This document shows, one piece after another, positions 9,541 through 20,151 of a DNA stretch of 64,000 nt. The DNA comes from Pseudomonadota bacterium. Its GTDB lineage: Bacteria; Pseudomonadota; Gammaproteobacteria; Steroidobacterales; Steroidobacteraceae. Where the stretch lies: contig JAJZDW010000004.1 in NCBI GenBank assembly GCA_021851405.1, positions 62,295 through 126,294 on the forward strand, in the 5' to 3' direction. Position 1 is the first letter of the stretch; every line of letters starts with the position of its first letter. Under the pieces are notes generated by a model that did not search any database, was not told the origin of the DNA, and saw only the letters and a list, made by a program, of their open reading frames with translations. The position numbers and the translations under genes are program-made.

Positions 9541-10995
9541 ATGCTCGGCATCATCTATTTCCTCGGACTGATCCTGGCCGCCTTCGGTCTGGTCTATGCG
9601 CTGCCGATCGGCTGTTCGCTCGCCACGGGCGACGGTCTGTGGTCGACCTTCCTAGTCTGCGCGACGTTGACCACGACAGTGGGACTCGGAGTCGCGGCCC
9701 TGACCTACAAGTATCGCCGCGAACTGAAGCCGCGCGACGGGTTCATGCTGGTGACGGTCGGCTGGATCTTGCTCGCGGCCGTCGCGACGCTGCCGTTGCT
9801 GATGGCCATGCCGGGGCTCACGTTTGCCCGAGCGCTATTTGAGACGATGTCGGGCCTGACCACCACCGGCTCGACGGTGTTCACGGGGCTCGATTCGCTC
9901 GCGCCCTCGCTGAATTTCTGGCGCTGCACGCTCATCTGGGTCGGGGGCCTGGCGGTGATCGTGGTGGCCATGGGCGTGATGCCACTGCTCGGCATCGGCG
10001 GCATGCAGCTGTACAAGGCGGATGCGCCCGGGCCGGTGAAGGACCAGAAGCTCGAACCGCGCATCACCGAGGCCGCCCGCTCGGTGTGGCTGGTGTACGT
10101 ACTGCTCACCGCTGCAGGCATTTTCGCGCTGCGGGTCAGCGGCATGACCTGGTTCGACGCAATCTGCCATGCATTCTCGGCGGTTTCGCTCGGCGGGTTC
10201 TCCACCCACGACGCCAGCATCGCGTACTTCCACTCCGCGGCCGTGGAAGTGGTGCTGATGGTGCTGATGCTCGCCGCATCGATGAATTTCACCCGCCATT
10301 TCGTGGCACTGCGACGGCTGACGCTCAAGCCCTACCGCAATGATCCGGAATTCAAGGCGATGGCGATCGTGCTGTCGCTGAGCGTCGCCGGCGTGGCGCT
10401 GCTGCTGTTCTTCGACGGGATCTACTCGAATTTCAACACCGCGCTGCGCTACTCGGCGTTCAACGTGATTTCGATGGCGACGACCACCGGCTGGGTGTCG
10501 GTGGGTCGGGGCGGATTTCACGGCTGGCCGGTGTTCGCGCCCATCTGGATGTTGTTTCTCTCCGGCATCGTGTGCAGCACCGGCACCACCGGTGGCGGCA
10601 TCAAGATGTTCCGCACGCTCGTGCTGGCCCGCCAGGCCGAGCGGGAATTGAAGTTGCTGGTGCATCCGAGTGCGGTCGCACCAGTGCGCGTCGGCCGACG
10701 GCCGATTCCGGAGCGGGCCACCGATGGCATCCTCGCGTTCATTTTTCTCTATTTCATGGCCGTGGCGCTCCTCGTGTTCGCCATGTTGCTCACCGGCATG
10801 GGCTTCGATTCGGCATTTCGCGTGACCGTCGCGTCGATGAACAATACGGCCTACGGGTTGCCCGGGCACGCGCAGTGGAACCTGCATGCGCTCACCGAGC
10901 CGCAGATCTGGATCTGCACCACCGCGATGCTGCTCGGACGGCTGGAGATCTTCAGCGTCATCGTGCTGTTCACGCGCACCTACTGGCGAAAGTGA
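9541..10995 (+). CDS. trkH: Trk potassium uptake protein TrkH
   Basis: 484-aa membrane ORF; FETMSGLTTTGSTVF, HAFSAVSLGGFSTHD, GTTGGGIKMFR. Confidence 0.92.
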   Translation: MLGIIYFLGLILAAFGLVYALPIGCSLATGDGLWSTFLVCATLTTTVGLGVAALTYKYRRELKPRDGFMLVTVGWILLAAVATLPLLMAMPGLTFARALFETMSGLTTTGSTVFTGLDSLAPSLNFWRCTLIWVGGLAVIVVAMGVMPLLGIGGMQLYKADAPGPVKDQKLEPRITEAARSVWLVYVLLTAAGIFALRVSGMTWFDAICHAFSAVSLGGFSTHDASIAYFHSAAVEVVLMVLMLAASMNFTRHFVALRRLTLKPYRNDPEFKAMAIVLSLSVAGVALLLFFDGIYSNFNTALRYSAFNVISMATTTGWVSVGRGGFHGWPVFAPIWMLFLSGIVCSTGTTGGGIKMFRTLVLARQAERELKLLVHPSAVAPVRVGRRPIPERATDGILAFIFLYFMAVALLVFAMLLTGMGFDSAFRVTVASMNNTAYGLPGHAQWNLHALTEPQIWICTTAMLLGRLEIFSVIVLFTRTYWRK

Positions 10996-11023
10996 TCGTG
11001 TGCCCGGCGCTGACCCGGGCCGC

Positions 11024-12646
11024 TCAGGGCGACGGGCCGCGCAGGCCGAGCTTGCGGCTGTAGGTGACATCCATGGGGTTGTCGTACCAGCCGGTGACTC
11101 GCGGTTTGACCAGGTGTTTGCTGACGTAGAAGTACAGCGGGATGATCGGCTGATCGTGCAGCATCAGCCGCTCGGCACGCTCGAGCAGCGCGGCGCGCTG
11201 GGTCGGATCGAGCGTCGCTTCGGCGCGATCGACCAATCGATCGTAGGCCGGATTGTCATAGTGCGGCATGTTGATGCCGAAATCGCTCTTGAAGTACTGC
11301 GCGAAGGTATACGGATCGTTGTAGTCCGCCTCCCAGCTGGAGCGGAACATCGTGGCCTCGCCGGTGCTGATGTTGTGCATCAGCGTGCTGAAGTCCTCGC
11401 GCACCAGGCGTACCCGCACCCCGAGTGCGGTGCGCCACATCGAGGCGATCGCGAGCGCCAAGTCCTGATGGATCTCCCCGGTGTTGTACTGCAGCGTGAA
11501 TCGCAGCGGATGGGTGGCGGAGTAGCCGGCCGCCGCATACAGGCGGCGCGCCTCGACGATGCGCGCCGCGAGGCTCTGCTCGCTCCAGGCCGGCGCCTGC
11601 ACCCGATAGCCGGCCGTGCCCGGGGGCACCCAGCTGTAGGCGGGCTGCTCGCCGGTGCGCAGCACGTCCCGGGTGAGGCGGTGCCGCTGGATGACCAGCG
11701 CGAGCGCGCGGCGCAGTCCTCGCTGCCCCTTGAAGGGGGCGCGCCTGAGGTTGAAGCCGTAGTAATAGGTGCCGAGCTGCGGTGCGACGTGCAGCTGGCC
11801 GCCCAAATGTGCGTGGATCCAGCCGATCTCGGCGCGTGGCACGACGTCCATGATGTCGAGCTCACCGGCCCGGTACATTTCGAGTTCGGCGTTCTCGTCG
11901 GTGGCGATCACGTAGCGCACCCCTGCGAGCCGGGTCTGACTATTGCGCCAGTAATCGGGGTTGCGAGTCAGTTCGATGTAGGACCCGTGCGCCCACTGCG
12001 TCAAGATGAACGCACCATCGGAGGGCATGTGACCGGGCTGCGCGTAGTTGTCGCCGTAGCGCTTCAGGAGTGCCGGGTCGACGGGACAGGTGGTCGGGTG
12101 GGCGAGCAGTGCAGGCAGATACTGCGCCGGCGTACGCAGCCGGATGACGACGGTATGGGCCGAAGGTGCGGACACGCCGAGAGCCTGCGGTGGCAGGCGG
12201 CCGGCGATGATGGCGGGCGCGTTGCGGATCACGCTCACCACCGCCGCGTAGGCGGATGCGGTGTGCGGATCGACCAGGCGGCGCAGTCCGTCGACGAAAT
12301 CCGCCGCGACGACCGGTGCGCCCGTCGACCAGCGCGCGTCGCGACGCAGCGTGAACGTGTACGTCTTGCCGGCGGGACTCACCGTCCAGGTCGTTGCGAT
12401 GCCGGGGGCGGGGCGGCCGTGGCGATTCAGGGTGGTCAGGCCCTCGCACAGATCGCGCAGCACGCGTTGCGCCTCGACGGATCGGGCCTTTTGTGGATCA
12501 AGGGAATCCGGTTCGAGATCCAGTCCGCGCCGCAGGATGTTCGCGTCGCCGTGCCCGGCCGCCGGGCCGCCGCGATGCGGCGCACAGCCGGCGAGGACCG
12601 CGAGCACGAGCGTAACGGTCGCACCACAGGTCCCTCGTGCGTTCAT
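11024..12646 (-). CDS. Peptide ABC transporter substrate-binding lipoprotein (family 5, OppA-like)
   Basis: Lipobox LAVLAGC; LDPQKA, YTFTLRRDARWSTGAPVVAADFVDGLRRLVDP. Confidence 0.85.
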   Translation of the reverse strand: MNARGTCGATVTLVLAVLAGCAPHRGGPAAGHGDANILRRGLDLEPDSLDPQKARSVEAQRVLRDLCEGLTTLNRHGRPAPGIATTWTVSPAGKTYTFTLRRDARWSTGAPVVAADFVDGLRRLVDPHTASAYAAVVSVIRNAPAIIAGRLPPQALGVSAPSAHTVVIRLRTPAQYLPALLAHPTTCPVDPALLKRYGDNYAQPGHMPSDGAFILTQWAHGSYIELTRNPDYWRNSQTRLAGVRYVIATDENAELEMYRAGELDIMDVVPRAEIGWIHAHLGGQLHVAPQLGTYYYGFNLRRAPFKGQRGLRRALALVIQRHRLTRDVLRTGEQPAYSWVPPGTAGYRVQAPAWSEQSLAARIVEARRLYAAAGYSATHPLRFTLQYNTGEIHQDLALAIASMWRTALGVRVRLVREDFSTLMHNISTGEATMFRSSWEADYNDPYTFAQYFKSDFGINMPHYDNPAYDRLVDRAEATLDPTQRAALLERAERLMLHDQPIIPLYFYVSKHLVKPRVTGWYDNPMDVTYSRKLGLRGPSP

Positions 12647-12652
12647 GGTCGC

Positions 12653-13489
12653 TCAGCGCGCCGGACGCAGTCGGTGTCCGTTGATCTGGCCGCGCAACTG
12701 TTCGGTCGCCATGCGCGCCGCGACCGCGAAGTCCTCGCCCCGTGATGCGTAGAGAATTCCGCGCGATGAGCTGATGAGAAGTCCGGTGCCGGCGGCCGTC
12801 TGGCCGCTGCGCACCGCGGCGGCGACATCGCCGCCCTGGGCGCCCACGCCAGGCACCAGCAGCGGCATCTCCCCGACGATGCGGCGCACTTCGGCGAGTT
12901 CCTGCGGGTAGGTGGCGCCGACCACCAAGAGGCAGTTGCCGCGGGTGTTCCAGTGGTGCGCCGCGAGGTCGGCCACCACGTGATAGAGCCGCCGTCCGCC
13001 CGCATCGACGGTGAGATCCTGCAGGTCGCGCGCCCCGGGGTTCGATGTGCGACACAGCACGATCACGCCGCGATCGGCATGGTTGAGAAACGGCTCGAGC
13101 GAGTCGCCGCCGAGGTAGGGATTGACCGTGACCGCATCGGCGCCGTAGCGCTCGAACGCCTCGTTCGCATAGCGCTCGGCGGTATTGCCGACATCGCCGC
13201 GCTTGGAATCGAGGATCACCGGGATGTCGGGATACGTCTCGTGGATGTACTCGATGGTGCGTTGCAACTGGTCCTCGGCCTCGTAGGCCGCGTAGTGCGC
13301 GAACTGCGGCTTGTAGGCGCAGACCAGATCGGCGGTGGCGTCGATGATCGCCTTGTTGAACTGGAAGATCGGCGAGGCATGCGCGGCGATGTGCTCCGGA
13401 AAGCGTTCGATCTCCGGATCGAGTCCGACGCAGACCAGTGAGTCGTTGCGCGCCCAACTGTCCTGCAGGCGGCTGATGAAGGTGCTCAT
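12653..13489 (-). CDS. pyrF: Orotidine 5'-phosphate decarboxylase
   Basis: [54 protein letters not shown]. Confidence 0.93.
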   Translation of the reverse strand: MSTFISRLQDSWARNDSLVCVGLDPEIERFPEHIAAHASPIFQFNKAIIDATADLVCAYKPQFAHYAAYEAEDQLQRTIEYIHETYPDIPVILDSKRGDVGNTAERYANEAFERYGADAVTVNPYLGGDSLEPFLNHADRGVIVLCRTSNPGARDLQDLTVDAGGRRLYHVVADLAAHHWNTRGNCLLVVGATYPQELAEVRRIVGEMPLLVPGVGAQGGDVAAAVRSGQTAAGTGLLISSSRGILYASRGEDFAVAARMATEQLRGQINGHRLRPAR

Positions 13490-15414
13490 GCGACGCGCGC
13501 CCCGGCGGCCAGCGCGCGCTTCTTCAGGTGGACCAGCAGCAGTGTCACGGCCGCCGGCGTCACGCCCGGCAGGCGGCCGGCCTGGCCCAACGTGGCGGGC
13601 CGACCCTCGCTCAGCCGGGCGCGCACCTCGTGCGACAGTCCGCGGACCTCGGCGTAATCGATATCTTCGGGCAAACGGGTCTCCTCGTGGCGGCGCTGGC
13701 GATCGATCTCGTCCTGCTGCCGCTCGATGTAGCCGGCGTACTTGGCGAGCGCCTCGACCTGGGCGGGCAGCTGCGCGAGGATGCGCTCGTCGCGCTCGGC
13801 CTCGCAATCACCTGCCGCCGGTCCGCCGGCGATCTCGATCAGCACCGCGTAGCGCACCTCGGGGCGGCGCAGCAGCTCGAAGGCCGACACATCGCGGCTC
13901 AGCGGTGCGCCCAGCACGCGTTCGCACCATGCGCCATCGAGAGCGTGCGGATGGATGCGCAGGGCCCGCAGCCGACTGACTTCGTGCGCGACGCGCCGCT
14001 GTTTGATTTCGAACATCTGCCAGCGCGCGTCATCGACCAGGCCCAGGCGCCGCCCGATGGGCGTCAGGCGCTCATCGGCGTTGTCTTCGCGCAGCAGCAA
14101 TCGGTGCTCGGCTCGGCTGGTGAACATCCGGTACGGTTCGCGCGTGCCGCGGGTCACCAGATCATCGACCAGGACGCCGAGGTAACCCTCGCTGCGCTGG
14201 GGCTGCCAGGGGGACTCTCCGCGGACCGCGAGCGCGGCGTTGATGCCGGCGAGCAACCCCTGCGCGGCGGCCTCCTCGTAGCCGGTGGTGCCATTGATCT
14301 GCCCGGCGAAATACAGCCCTTGCAGCGGGCGCGTCTCGAGCGAGGGGCGCAGGTCCCGCGGGTCGAAATAGTCGTACTCGATCGCATAGCCGGGGCGCGT
14401 CAGGTGCGCTCGCTCGAAGCCCGGGATGCTGCGCACCAGCGCCACCTGCACATCGAACGGCAGGCTGGTGGAGATGCCGTTGGGGTAGATCTCGTGCGTG
14501 CCCAGGCCTTCCGGCTCGACGAAGATCTGGTGCGCGCTGCGGTCGGCGAAGCGCACCACCTTGTCCTCGATCGAGGGGCAGTAGCGGGGCCCGACGCCCT
14601 CGATCGCGCCGGTGAACATCGGCGAGCGGTCGGTGGCGGCGCGGATGATGTCGTGCGTCCGTTCAGTGGTGTGCGTGATGTGGCAGGACACCTGGGGCGG
14701 GTGGTCCTGCGGCCGGCCGAGGAAGGAGAACACCGGCAGCGGATCGTCGCTGTCCTGCACGCTCATCGCACCGTAATCGAGCGAACGCCCGTCCAGGCGC
14801 GGCGGGGTGCCGGTCTTCAGCCGCCCGACCCGCAGCGGCAGCTCGCGCAGCCGCGCGGCGAGCCGGTTCGAGGGTGGGTCGCCCGCTCGTCCCCCCGCGT
14901 AGTGGTCGAGCCCGACGTGGATTCGGCCACCGAGAAACGTACCCACGGTCAGCACGATGCGCGGGGCCTCGAACACGATGCCGGTCACGGTCACGACACC
15001 GCACACCCGATCGCCCTCGACCACCAGGTCGGCCACTTCCTGCTGGAACACCACGAGGTTCTGCTCGGCCTCGAGGATCGAGCGGATCGCCTGCTTGTAC
15101 AGCTGCCGGTCGGCCTGCGCCCGGGTGGCGCGTACCGCCGGACCCTTGCTGCTGTTGAGGGTGCGGAACTGGATGCCGGCGCGATCGGCCGCCCGGCCCA
15201 TCGCCCCGCCGAGCGCATCGATCTCGCGCACCAGGTGGCCCTTGCCGATGCCGCCGATCGCCGGATTGCAGCTCATCTGTCCGAGCGTTTCGATGTTCTG
15301 CGTCAGCAGCAGCGTACGTGCGCCCATGCGCGCGGCTGCCAGGGACGCCTCGGTCCCGGCATGGCCGCCACCGATCACGATGATCTCGAACGCAGGGGTG
15401 AATCGCATCCGCAT
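13486..15414 (-). CDS. mnmG: tRNA uridine-5-carboxymethylaminomethyl(34) synthesis enzyme MnmG (GidA)
   Basis: [63 protein letters not shown]. Confidence 0.95.
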   Translation of the reverse strand: MRMRFTPAFEIIVIGGGHAGTEASLAAARMGARTLLLTQNIETLGQMSCNPAIGGIGKGHLVREIDALGGAMGRAADRAGIQFRTLNSSKGPAVRATRAQADRQLYKQAIRSILEAEQNLVVFQQEVADLVVEGDRVCGVVTVTGIVFEAPRIVLTVGTFLGGRIHVGLDHYAGGRAGDPPSNRLAARLRELPLRVGRLKTGTPPRLDGRSLDYGAMSVQDSDDPLPVFSFLGRPQDHPPQVSCHITHTTERTHDIIRAATDRSPMFTGAIEGVGPRYCPSIEDKVVRFADRSAHQIFVEPEGLGTHEIYPNGISTSLPFDVQVALVRSIPGFERAHLTRPGYAIEYDYFDPRDLRPSLETRPLQGLYFAGQINGTTGYEEAAAQGLLAGINAALAVRGESPWQPQRSEGYLGVLVDDLVTRGTREPYRMFTSRAEHRLLLREDNADERLTPIGRRLGLVDDARWQMFEIKQRRVAHEVSRLRALRIHPHALDGAWCERVLGAPLSRDVSAFELLRRPEVRYAVLIEIAGGPAAGDCEAERDERILAQLPAQVEALAKYAGYIERQQDEIDRQRRHEETRLPEDIDYAEVRGLSHEVRARLSEGRPATLGQAGRLPGVTPAAVTLLLVHLKKRALAAGARVA

Positions 15415-15481
15415 AGTGTAGTGCAGGCCCCGGTACGGCCCAAACGGCGCAGACCCGGCCCTTGCATTATCATCCCCCACC

Positions 15482-16966
15482 GTGAGGCGACCCGCAGTCC
15501 CGATCCTGGCGCTGATGCTGCTCGCGGCGAGTCCCGCCGGCCGCGCTGCGCCTGCGGCGCGGCTGCCGCTCGCCCCCTGCGAGCTGCGATCGAGCGGCGC
15601 GCTGCAGCTGGTCAAAGCCGAGTGCGGCCACCTGGCGGTGGCGGAGAACCCGGCCGATCCGCACGGCCGGCAGATCCGCCTCGCCGTGGCCGTGGTGAAG
15701 GCGGTGAGCACCGTGGCGCGGCCCGATCCGCTGTTCGTTCTGGCCGGGGGTCCGGGCGAGGCCGCCAGCACTTTTTACGCCGGCGTGGCGGGCGCGTTCG
15801 CGTGGATTCATCGTGATCGCGACATCGTGCTGGTCGACCAGCGCGGTACGGGTGGCTCGAACGCCCTGGTCTGTCCACGGCGGCGAGGGGCGGGGCAGGG
15901 TGTGCAGGGTCCGCCCACGCCGGCGGCGATCGCCGCCGAGACCGAGCGCTGTCTGCGCCACCTGCGCACCCACGCGCACGTGCGTTTTTACACGACGGAT
16001 CTGGCGGTCGGGGACCTCGAGCGGGTGCGTGCCGCGCTCGGCTACCGCCGGATCGATCTGTACGGCTCGTCCTATGGCACCGTGGTCGCGCAGGAGTATC
16101 TGCGCCGCTTCCCGCAGCGGGTGCGCGCCGTGATTCTCGATGGGGTGGTGCCGCCGCAGCTGCCAATCGGCGCCCTCGCGGCCCTCAGCGCACAACGGGC
16201 GGTGCGGCGGATTCTCGGCGCATGCGCCGCGCAGCCGACCTGCCGCGCCCGCTTCGGCCATCCGCTCGCGGACTACCGACGCGTGCGAGCCGCGCTCGCC
16301 GCGCACCCGGTCACGCTCAGCGTGCCGGACCCGACCCGCGGCACCCCGGATCGACTGCGCATGACGGGCTACCAGTTGGGCGAGGTGCTCCGGCTCGCCA
16401 GCTACACCCCGGCCCTCGCAGCGCTGCTGCCGCTCGATCTGCACGCGGCGGCGGCGGGGAACTATGCGCCGCTCGCCGGTCAGTTCCTGCTCATCGATCG
16501 GCTCTACAGCGGTGCCGTCGCCGCGGGCATGAACAACACCGTGGTCTGCTCCGAGGACGTGCCGTTCTACCGGGTGAGCGCTCGAGAGCGCGCCGCACTG
16601 CGCCGCACCTTTCTCGGCCTCGCGCCGCTGCGGGATCTGGCGACGGTCTGCAAGCTCTGGCCCCGCGGGCCGGTCGCGGCCGATTTTCACGCGCCCCTGC
16701 ACTCGAACGTACCGGTGCTGTTGCTCTCGGGCAGCAACGATCCGATCACCCCGCCGCGCTACGCCGCCGAGGCGGCGCGCGGCTATCCGCACAGCCTCGA
16801 TCTGGTGGTGCCGGGTTTCGGGCACGGGCAGCTGCTCGATCCGTGCGTCGGTCGACTGATGGCGCGCTTCATCACGCGCGCCTCGGTCAAGGGCCTGAAC
16901 ACCCGGTGCATCGGCCGGCTGCGCCCGCCGCCGTTCTTTCTGACCTTGAACGGGCCAGGCCCATGA
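15482..16966 (+). CDS. Alpha/beta hydrolase, S33 peptidase / tripeptidyl-aminopeptidase-like
   Basis: [38 protein letters not shown]-terminal TAP-like [12 protein letters not shown]. Confidence 0.8.
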   Translation: MRRPAVPILALMLLAASPAGRAAPAARLPLAPCELRSSGALQLVKAECGHLAVAENPADPHGRQIRLAVAVVKAVSTVARPDPLFVLAGGPGEAASTFYAGVAGAFAWIHRDRDIVLVDQRGTGGSNALVCPRRRGAGQGVQGPPTPAAIAAETERCLRHLRTHAHVRFYTTDLAVGDLERVRAALGYRRIDLYGSSYGTVVAQEYLRRFPQRVRAVILDGVVPPQLPIGALAALSAQRAVRRILGACAAQPTCRARFGHPLADYRRVRAALAAHPVTLSVPDPTRGTPDRLRMTGYQLGEVLRLASYTPALAALLPLDLHAAAAGNYAPLAGQFLLIDRLYSGAVAAGMNNTVVCSEDVPFYRVSARERAALRRTFLGLAPLRDLATVCKLWPRGPVAADFHAPLHSNVPVLLLSGSNDPITPPRYAAEAARGYPHSLDLVVPGFGHGQLLDPCVGRLMARFITRASVKGLNTRCIGRLRPPPFFLTLNGPGP

Positions 16967-17700
16967 TCGAGGCGCGCGCGCTGGTGAAGCGCTTCGGGAC
17001 GGTGACCGCGGTCGAGCGCGTGACGTTGCGCGCCGCCGATGGACGGATCACCGGACTGCTCGGCCCGAACGGCGCGGGCAAGTCGACCACGCTGCGCATG
17101 CTCTACACGGTGCTCACCCCGGATGGTGGCGATGCCTGGGTCGATGGCATCAGCATCCTGACCGATCCTCTGCAGGCACGGCGGCGTATGGGTGTGCTGC
17201 CGCACGGTGCGGGCCTCTACCCGAACCTGACGGCGCGCGAGAACATCGAGTACTTCGGCACCCTGCACGGACTGACCCGCAGCGTGCGCCGCGCGCGCAC
17301 TGGGGAACTGATCGAGCGACTGGAGATGCAGTCGTTCGCGGATCGGCTGGCGAAGGGCTTCTCGCAGGGCCAGCGGGTCAAGACCGCGCTCGCCCGGGCG
17401 CTCGTGCACCAGCCGCGCAACGTGCTGCTCGATGAGCCCACCAATGGCCTCGATGTGATGGCGGTGCGCACATTGCGGCGGCTGCTCGCCGAGTTGCGCG
17501 CCGAGGGGCACTGCATTCTCTTCTCCAGCCATGTCATGCAGGAGGTCGCGGCGTTGTGCGATGAGCTCATCATCATCGCCGGCGGTACGGTCATCGCGCA
17601 GGCCGCGCCGCAGGAGCTGCAGGCGCGCGCCGGGACCGCCTCGCTCGAGGAGGCGTTCGTGCGCCTGACCGGCCTCGGTACGTCGGAGCCGACCGCATGA
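16963..17700 (+). CDS. ABC transporter ATP-binding protein, NatA-like
   Basis: GLLGPNGAGKSTTLRML, FSQGQRVKTALARALVHQPRNVLLDEPTNGLD; ATGA overlap with upstream gene. Confidence 0.88.
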   Translation: MIEARALVKRFGTVTAVERVTLRAADGRITGLLGPNGAGKSTTLRMLYTVLTPDGGDAWVDGISILTDPLQARRRMGVLPHGAGLYPNLTARENIEYFGTLHGLTRSVRRARTGELIERLEMQSFADRLAKGFSQGQRVKTALARALVHQPRNVLLDEPTNGLDVMAVRTLRRLLAELRAEGHCILFSSHVMQEVAALCDELIIIAGGTVIAQAAPQELQARAGTASLEEAFVRLTGLGTSEPTA

Positions 17701-18872
17701 GGGCGATCGGGCGCGTCTTTCGCAAAGAGCTGCGCGAGACGTTGCGCGATCGCCGCTCACTGTTCACGACGCTGGTGATTGGGCCGCTGCTGATGCCGGC
17801 GCTGATCAGCGTGGCGCTCTCGATGGCGATTCGCCACGGCGGCGCACCGGCGAGCCGGCCGATCGCGCTCATGGTGGCCCATGCCGAGCGCGCCCCGCAG
17901 CTGCTGCGCTTCCTGCGTCAGTACCGGGTCCACGTTCGGGCGGTGCAGGCCGATCGCGCCGCGGCGCGCGCTCTGGTCGAGCGCTCGCACGGTCCGCTGC
18001 TGTACGTTCCACGCGACTTCGGCGCGCGGCTCGCGGCCGGCAAGCCCGCATCGCTGCGGCTGTATGCCGATGAGTCCGAGCGGGCGGTGCAAAGCCGCGT
18101 GCAGCGGCTCGCAAGTCTGATCGGCCTGTACGGCGGCACCATCGCCCGACTGCGCCTCGTGGCCCGCGGTCTCGATCCGCAGCTGCTCGCACCGATTGCG
18201 TTGCACGCCATCGACATCTCCACTCCGCAGAGTCGCGCGGCGCTGGTGCTCGGTATGTTGAGTTATGCCATTCTGCTGACGATGCTGATGAGCGGACTGT
18301 ACATCGCGATCGACGCCACGGCCGGGGAGCGTGAGCGCGGCTCGCTCGAGCCGCTGCTGACCATGCCGGTCCGGCGCGAGTACCTGGTGTACGGCAAGAT
18401 GCTGGCGGCCTGCGTCATGATGACGGTGTGCCTGGTGCTGACGGTGGTGGCCTTCGCGTTCGCGCTGCACCACATCGGGCTCGATCGGCTCGGCATGAGC
18501 GCGAACTTCGGCCCGGCCGTTGCCGCGGGCATCGTGCTCGGCTGCCTGCCGCTCATTCCGACGGGGGCTGCGCTGATGACGCTCGTGGCGGCCTACACGC
18601 GCAGCTACCGCGAAGCGCAGACGTACGTCGGGCTGGTCTTGCTGATTCCGACACTGCCGTTGATTTTTGCCAATATCATGGGGCTGCGGCCGCGGCCGGC
18701 ACTCATGGCCGTCCCCTCGCTCAGCCAGCACTTCATCATCATGAGCCTGTTGCGCGCCGAGCCACTGCCGGCGATGGATCTGGTGATCTCGGCCGGCGCG
18801 ACGCTCGCTCTGGGCGCCGTGTTGATGTTTTTCGCCGGGCGGCTGTATCGGCGCGAGAAGCTGCTCGGCTGA
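17697..18872 (+). CDS. ABC transporter permease, NatB-like
   Basis: Membrane ORF overlapping the ATPase gene by 4 bp; FRKELRETLRDRRSLFTTLVIGPLLMP. Confidence 0.8.
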   Translation: MRAIGRVFRKELRETLRDRRSLFTTLVIGPLLMPALISVALSMAIRHGGAPASRPIALMVAHAERAPQLLRFLRQYRVHVRAVQADRAAARALVERSHGPLLYVPRDFGARLAAGKPASLRLYADESERAVQSRVQRLASLIGLYGGTIARLRLVARGLDPQLLAPIALHAIDISTPQSRAALVLGMLSYAILLTMLMSGLYIAIDATAGERERGSLEPLLTMPVRREYLVYGKMLAACVMMTVCLVLTVVAFAFALHHIGLDRLGMSANFGPAVAAGIVLGCLPLIPTGAALMTLVAAYTRSYREAQTYVGLVLLIPTLPLIFANIMGLRPRPALMAVPSLSQHFIIMSLLRAEPLPAMDLVISAGATLALGAVLMFFAGRLYRREKLLG

Positions 18873-18911
18873 CGGTGACGCCGGCACGGATTCGAAGGAC
18901 GATCAGGAGAC

Positions 18912-19634
18912 TTGCCCATGAAACATCTGCTCATCCTCGCACTGGCCCTCACGCCGGTGCTCGCTCAAGCCGCGGCGCCGCATGCGCTGTCCGCACCGGC
19001 GACTCTGCACGTGAGTGCGGCGGCGACGGTCGCTCCGGCGCCGGACCGCGTCTATATCGAAGTGGGCGTACGGACGCAGGCCGCTCAGCCGAAGGTCGCC
19101 GCCGTGGACAATGCCACTCGGGTCGCGACCGTGCTGGCCGCCGTGCGCAAGGCGGCCGGCCCCACGGCCGAACTGACGACCGCCAATTACTCGGTGGCGC
19201 CGCAGTACGAGTATTCGAACTCGGGCAAACCACCCGCCATCACCGGTTATGTCGTGACCAATCTCGTGCGCGTGCGGCTCGATGACCTCAAACGCATCGG
19301 GGGCGTGATCGATGCGGCCAATTCTGCCGGTGCGAACATGCAGCAGAACCTGCGCTTTGCCCTGCGTCACCCTGAAGCGGCGCGGGTTCGGGCGCTGGCA
19401 CGGGCGGCCCGTCGGGCGCGTGCGGCGGCCGGAGCGCTTGCGGCCGCACTGGACCTTCGGATCGTGCGCGTCCTCGAGGTGCGCCAGACCGGCGGGGCGG
19501 TGCGCGCGCCTTCGCCCCTGATGTTCGGGCCGGTGCTGCGCGCACAGCGCATGGCGCCGGCCACGCCCATCGAATCAGGCAGCCTCCAGGTCAGCGCGGA
19601 CGTCAGCATGACTGTGGCGGTCGTGCCCCGGTAG
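18912..19634 (+). CDS. SIMPL (DUF541) domain periplasmic protein
   Basis: Signal peptide; ATVAPAPDRVYIEVGVRTQA..TANYSVAPQYEYSNSGKPPAITGYVVTNLVRVRLDDL. Confidence 0.8.
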   Translation: MPMKHLLILALALTPVLAQAAAPHALSAPATLHVSAAATVAPAPDRVYIEVGVRTQAAQPKVAAVDNATRVATVLAAVRKAAGPTAELTTANYSVAPQYEYSNSGKPPAITGYVVTNLVRVRLDDLKRIGGVIDAANSAGANMQQNLRFALRHPEAARVRALARAARRARAAAGALAAALDLRIVRVLEVRQTGGAVRAPSPLMFGPVLRAQRMAPATPIESGSLQVSADVSMTVAVVPR

Positions 19635-19696
19635 GCGTACGCTGCGAGCACATCCACGATCGCGGCACGCCGCGGCGTGCCCGGGAGGAGGCTGAC

Positions 19697-20125
19697 ATGA
19701 CTACCGTGCGCCACCTGCTCGAGGCGAAGAAGCCCGCGCTGTACAGCATCGCAGCGGATGCGCCGGTCCTCGAGGCCGTGCGTTCCATGGCCGAACACGG
19801 CGTGGGCGCGCTGCTCGTGATGCGCGAGGGCGTGCTCACCGGCATCGTCTCCGAGCGTGACTACGCCCGCAAAATCGTGTTGCACGGGCGCGCCTCGGCA
19901 CAAACCCCCGTCGCCGACATCATGAGTTCGCCGGTGCTGACGGTGGGCCCGGATTCCACGGTCCAGCACTGCATGGTCTTGATGACCGAGCGGCGCATCC
20001 GTCACCTACCGGTGGTTCACGCCGGCCGCGTGCTCGGGGTGGTGTCGATCGGCGATCTGGTCAAGTCGGTGATGGAGGACCAGCAGCGCACCATCGACCA
20101 GCTGGAAAGCTACATCCACGGCTGA
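19697..20125 (+). CDS. CBS domain-containing protein
   Basis: Two CBS motifs: GALLVMREGVLTGIVSERDYARK and RRIRHLPVVHAGRVLGVVSIGDLVKSV. Confidence 0.88.
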   Translation: MTTVRHLLEAKKPALYSIAADAPVLEAVRSMAEHGVGALLVMREGVLTGIVSERDYARKIVLHGRASAQTPVADIMSSPVLTVGPDSTVQHCMVLMTERRIRHLPVVHAGRVLGVVSIGDLVKSVMEDQQRTIDQLESYIHG

Positions 20126-20151
20126 ACCGCGCCGCGGGTGCGGCCGGCCGC

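Noticed and set aside
11002-11020. GCCCGG...CCGGGC hairpin between trkH and the OppA-like gene as a terminator
   Set aside because: Only 6 bp with no T tract; common by chance at this GC content.
13528-15816. 762-aa plus-strand ORF antisense to mnmG
   Set aside because: Overlaps almost all of unmistakable mnmG; low-complexity shadow frame.
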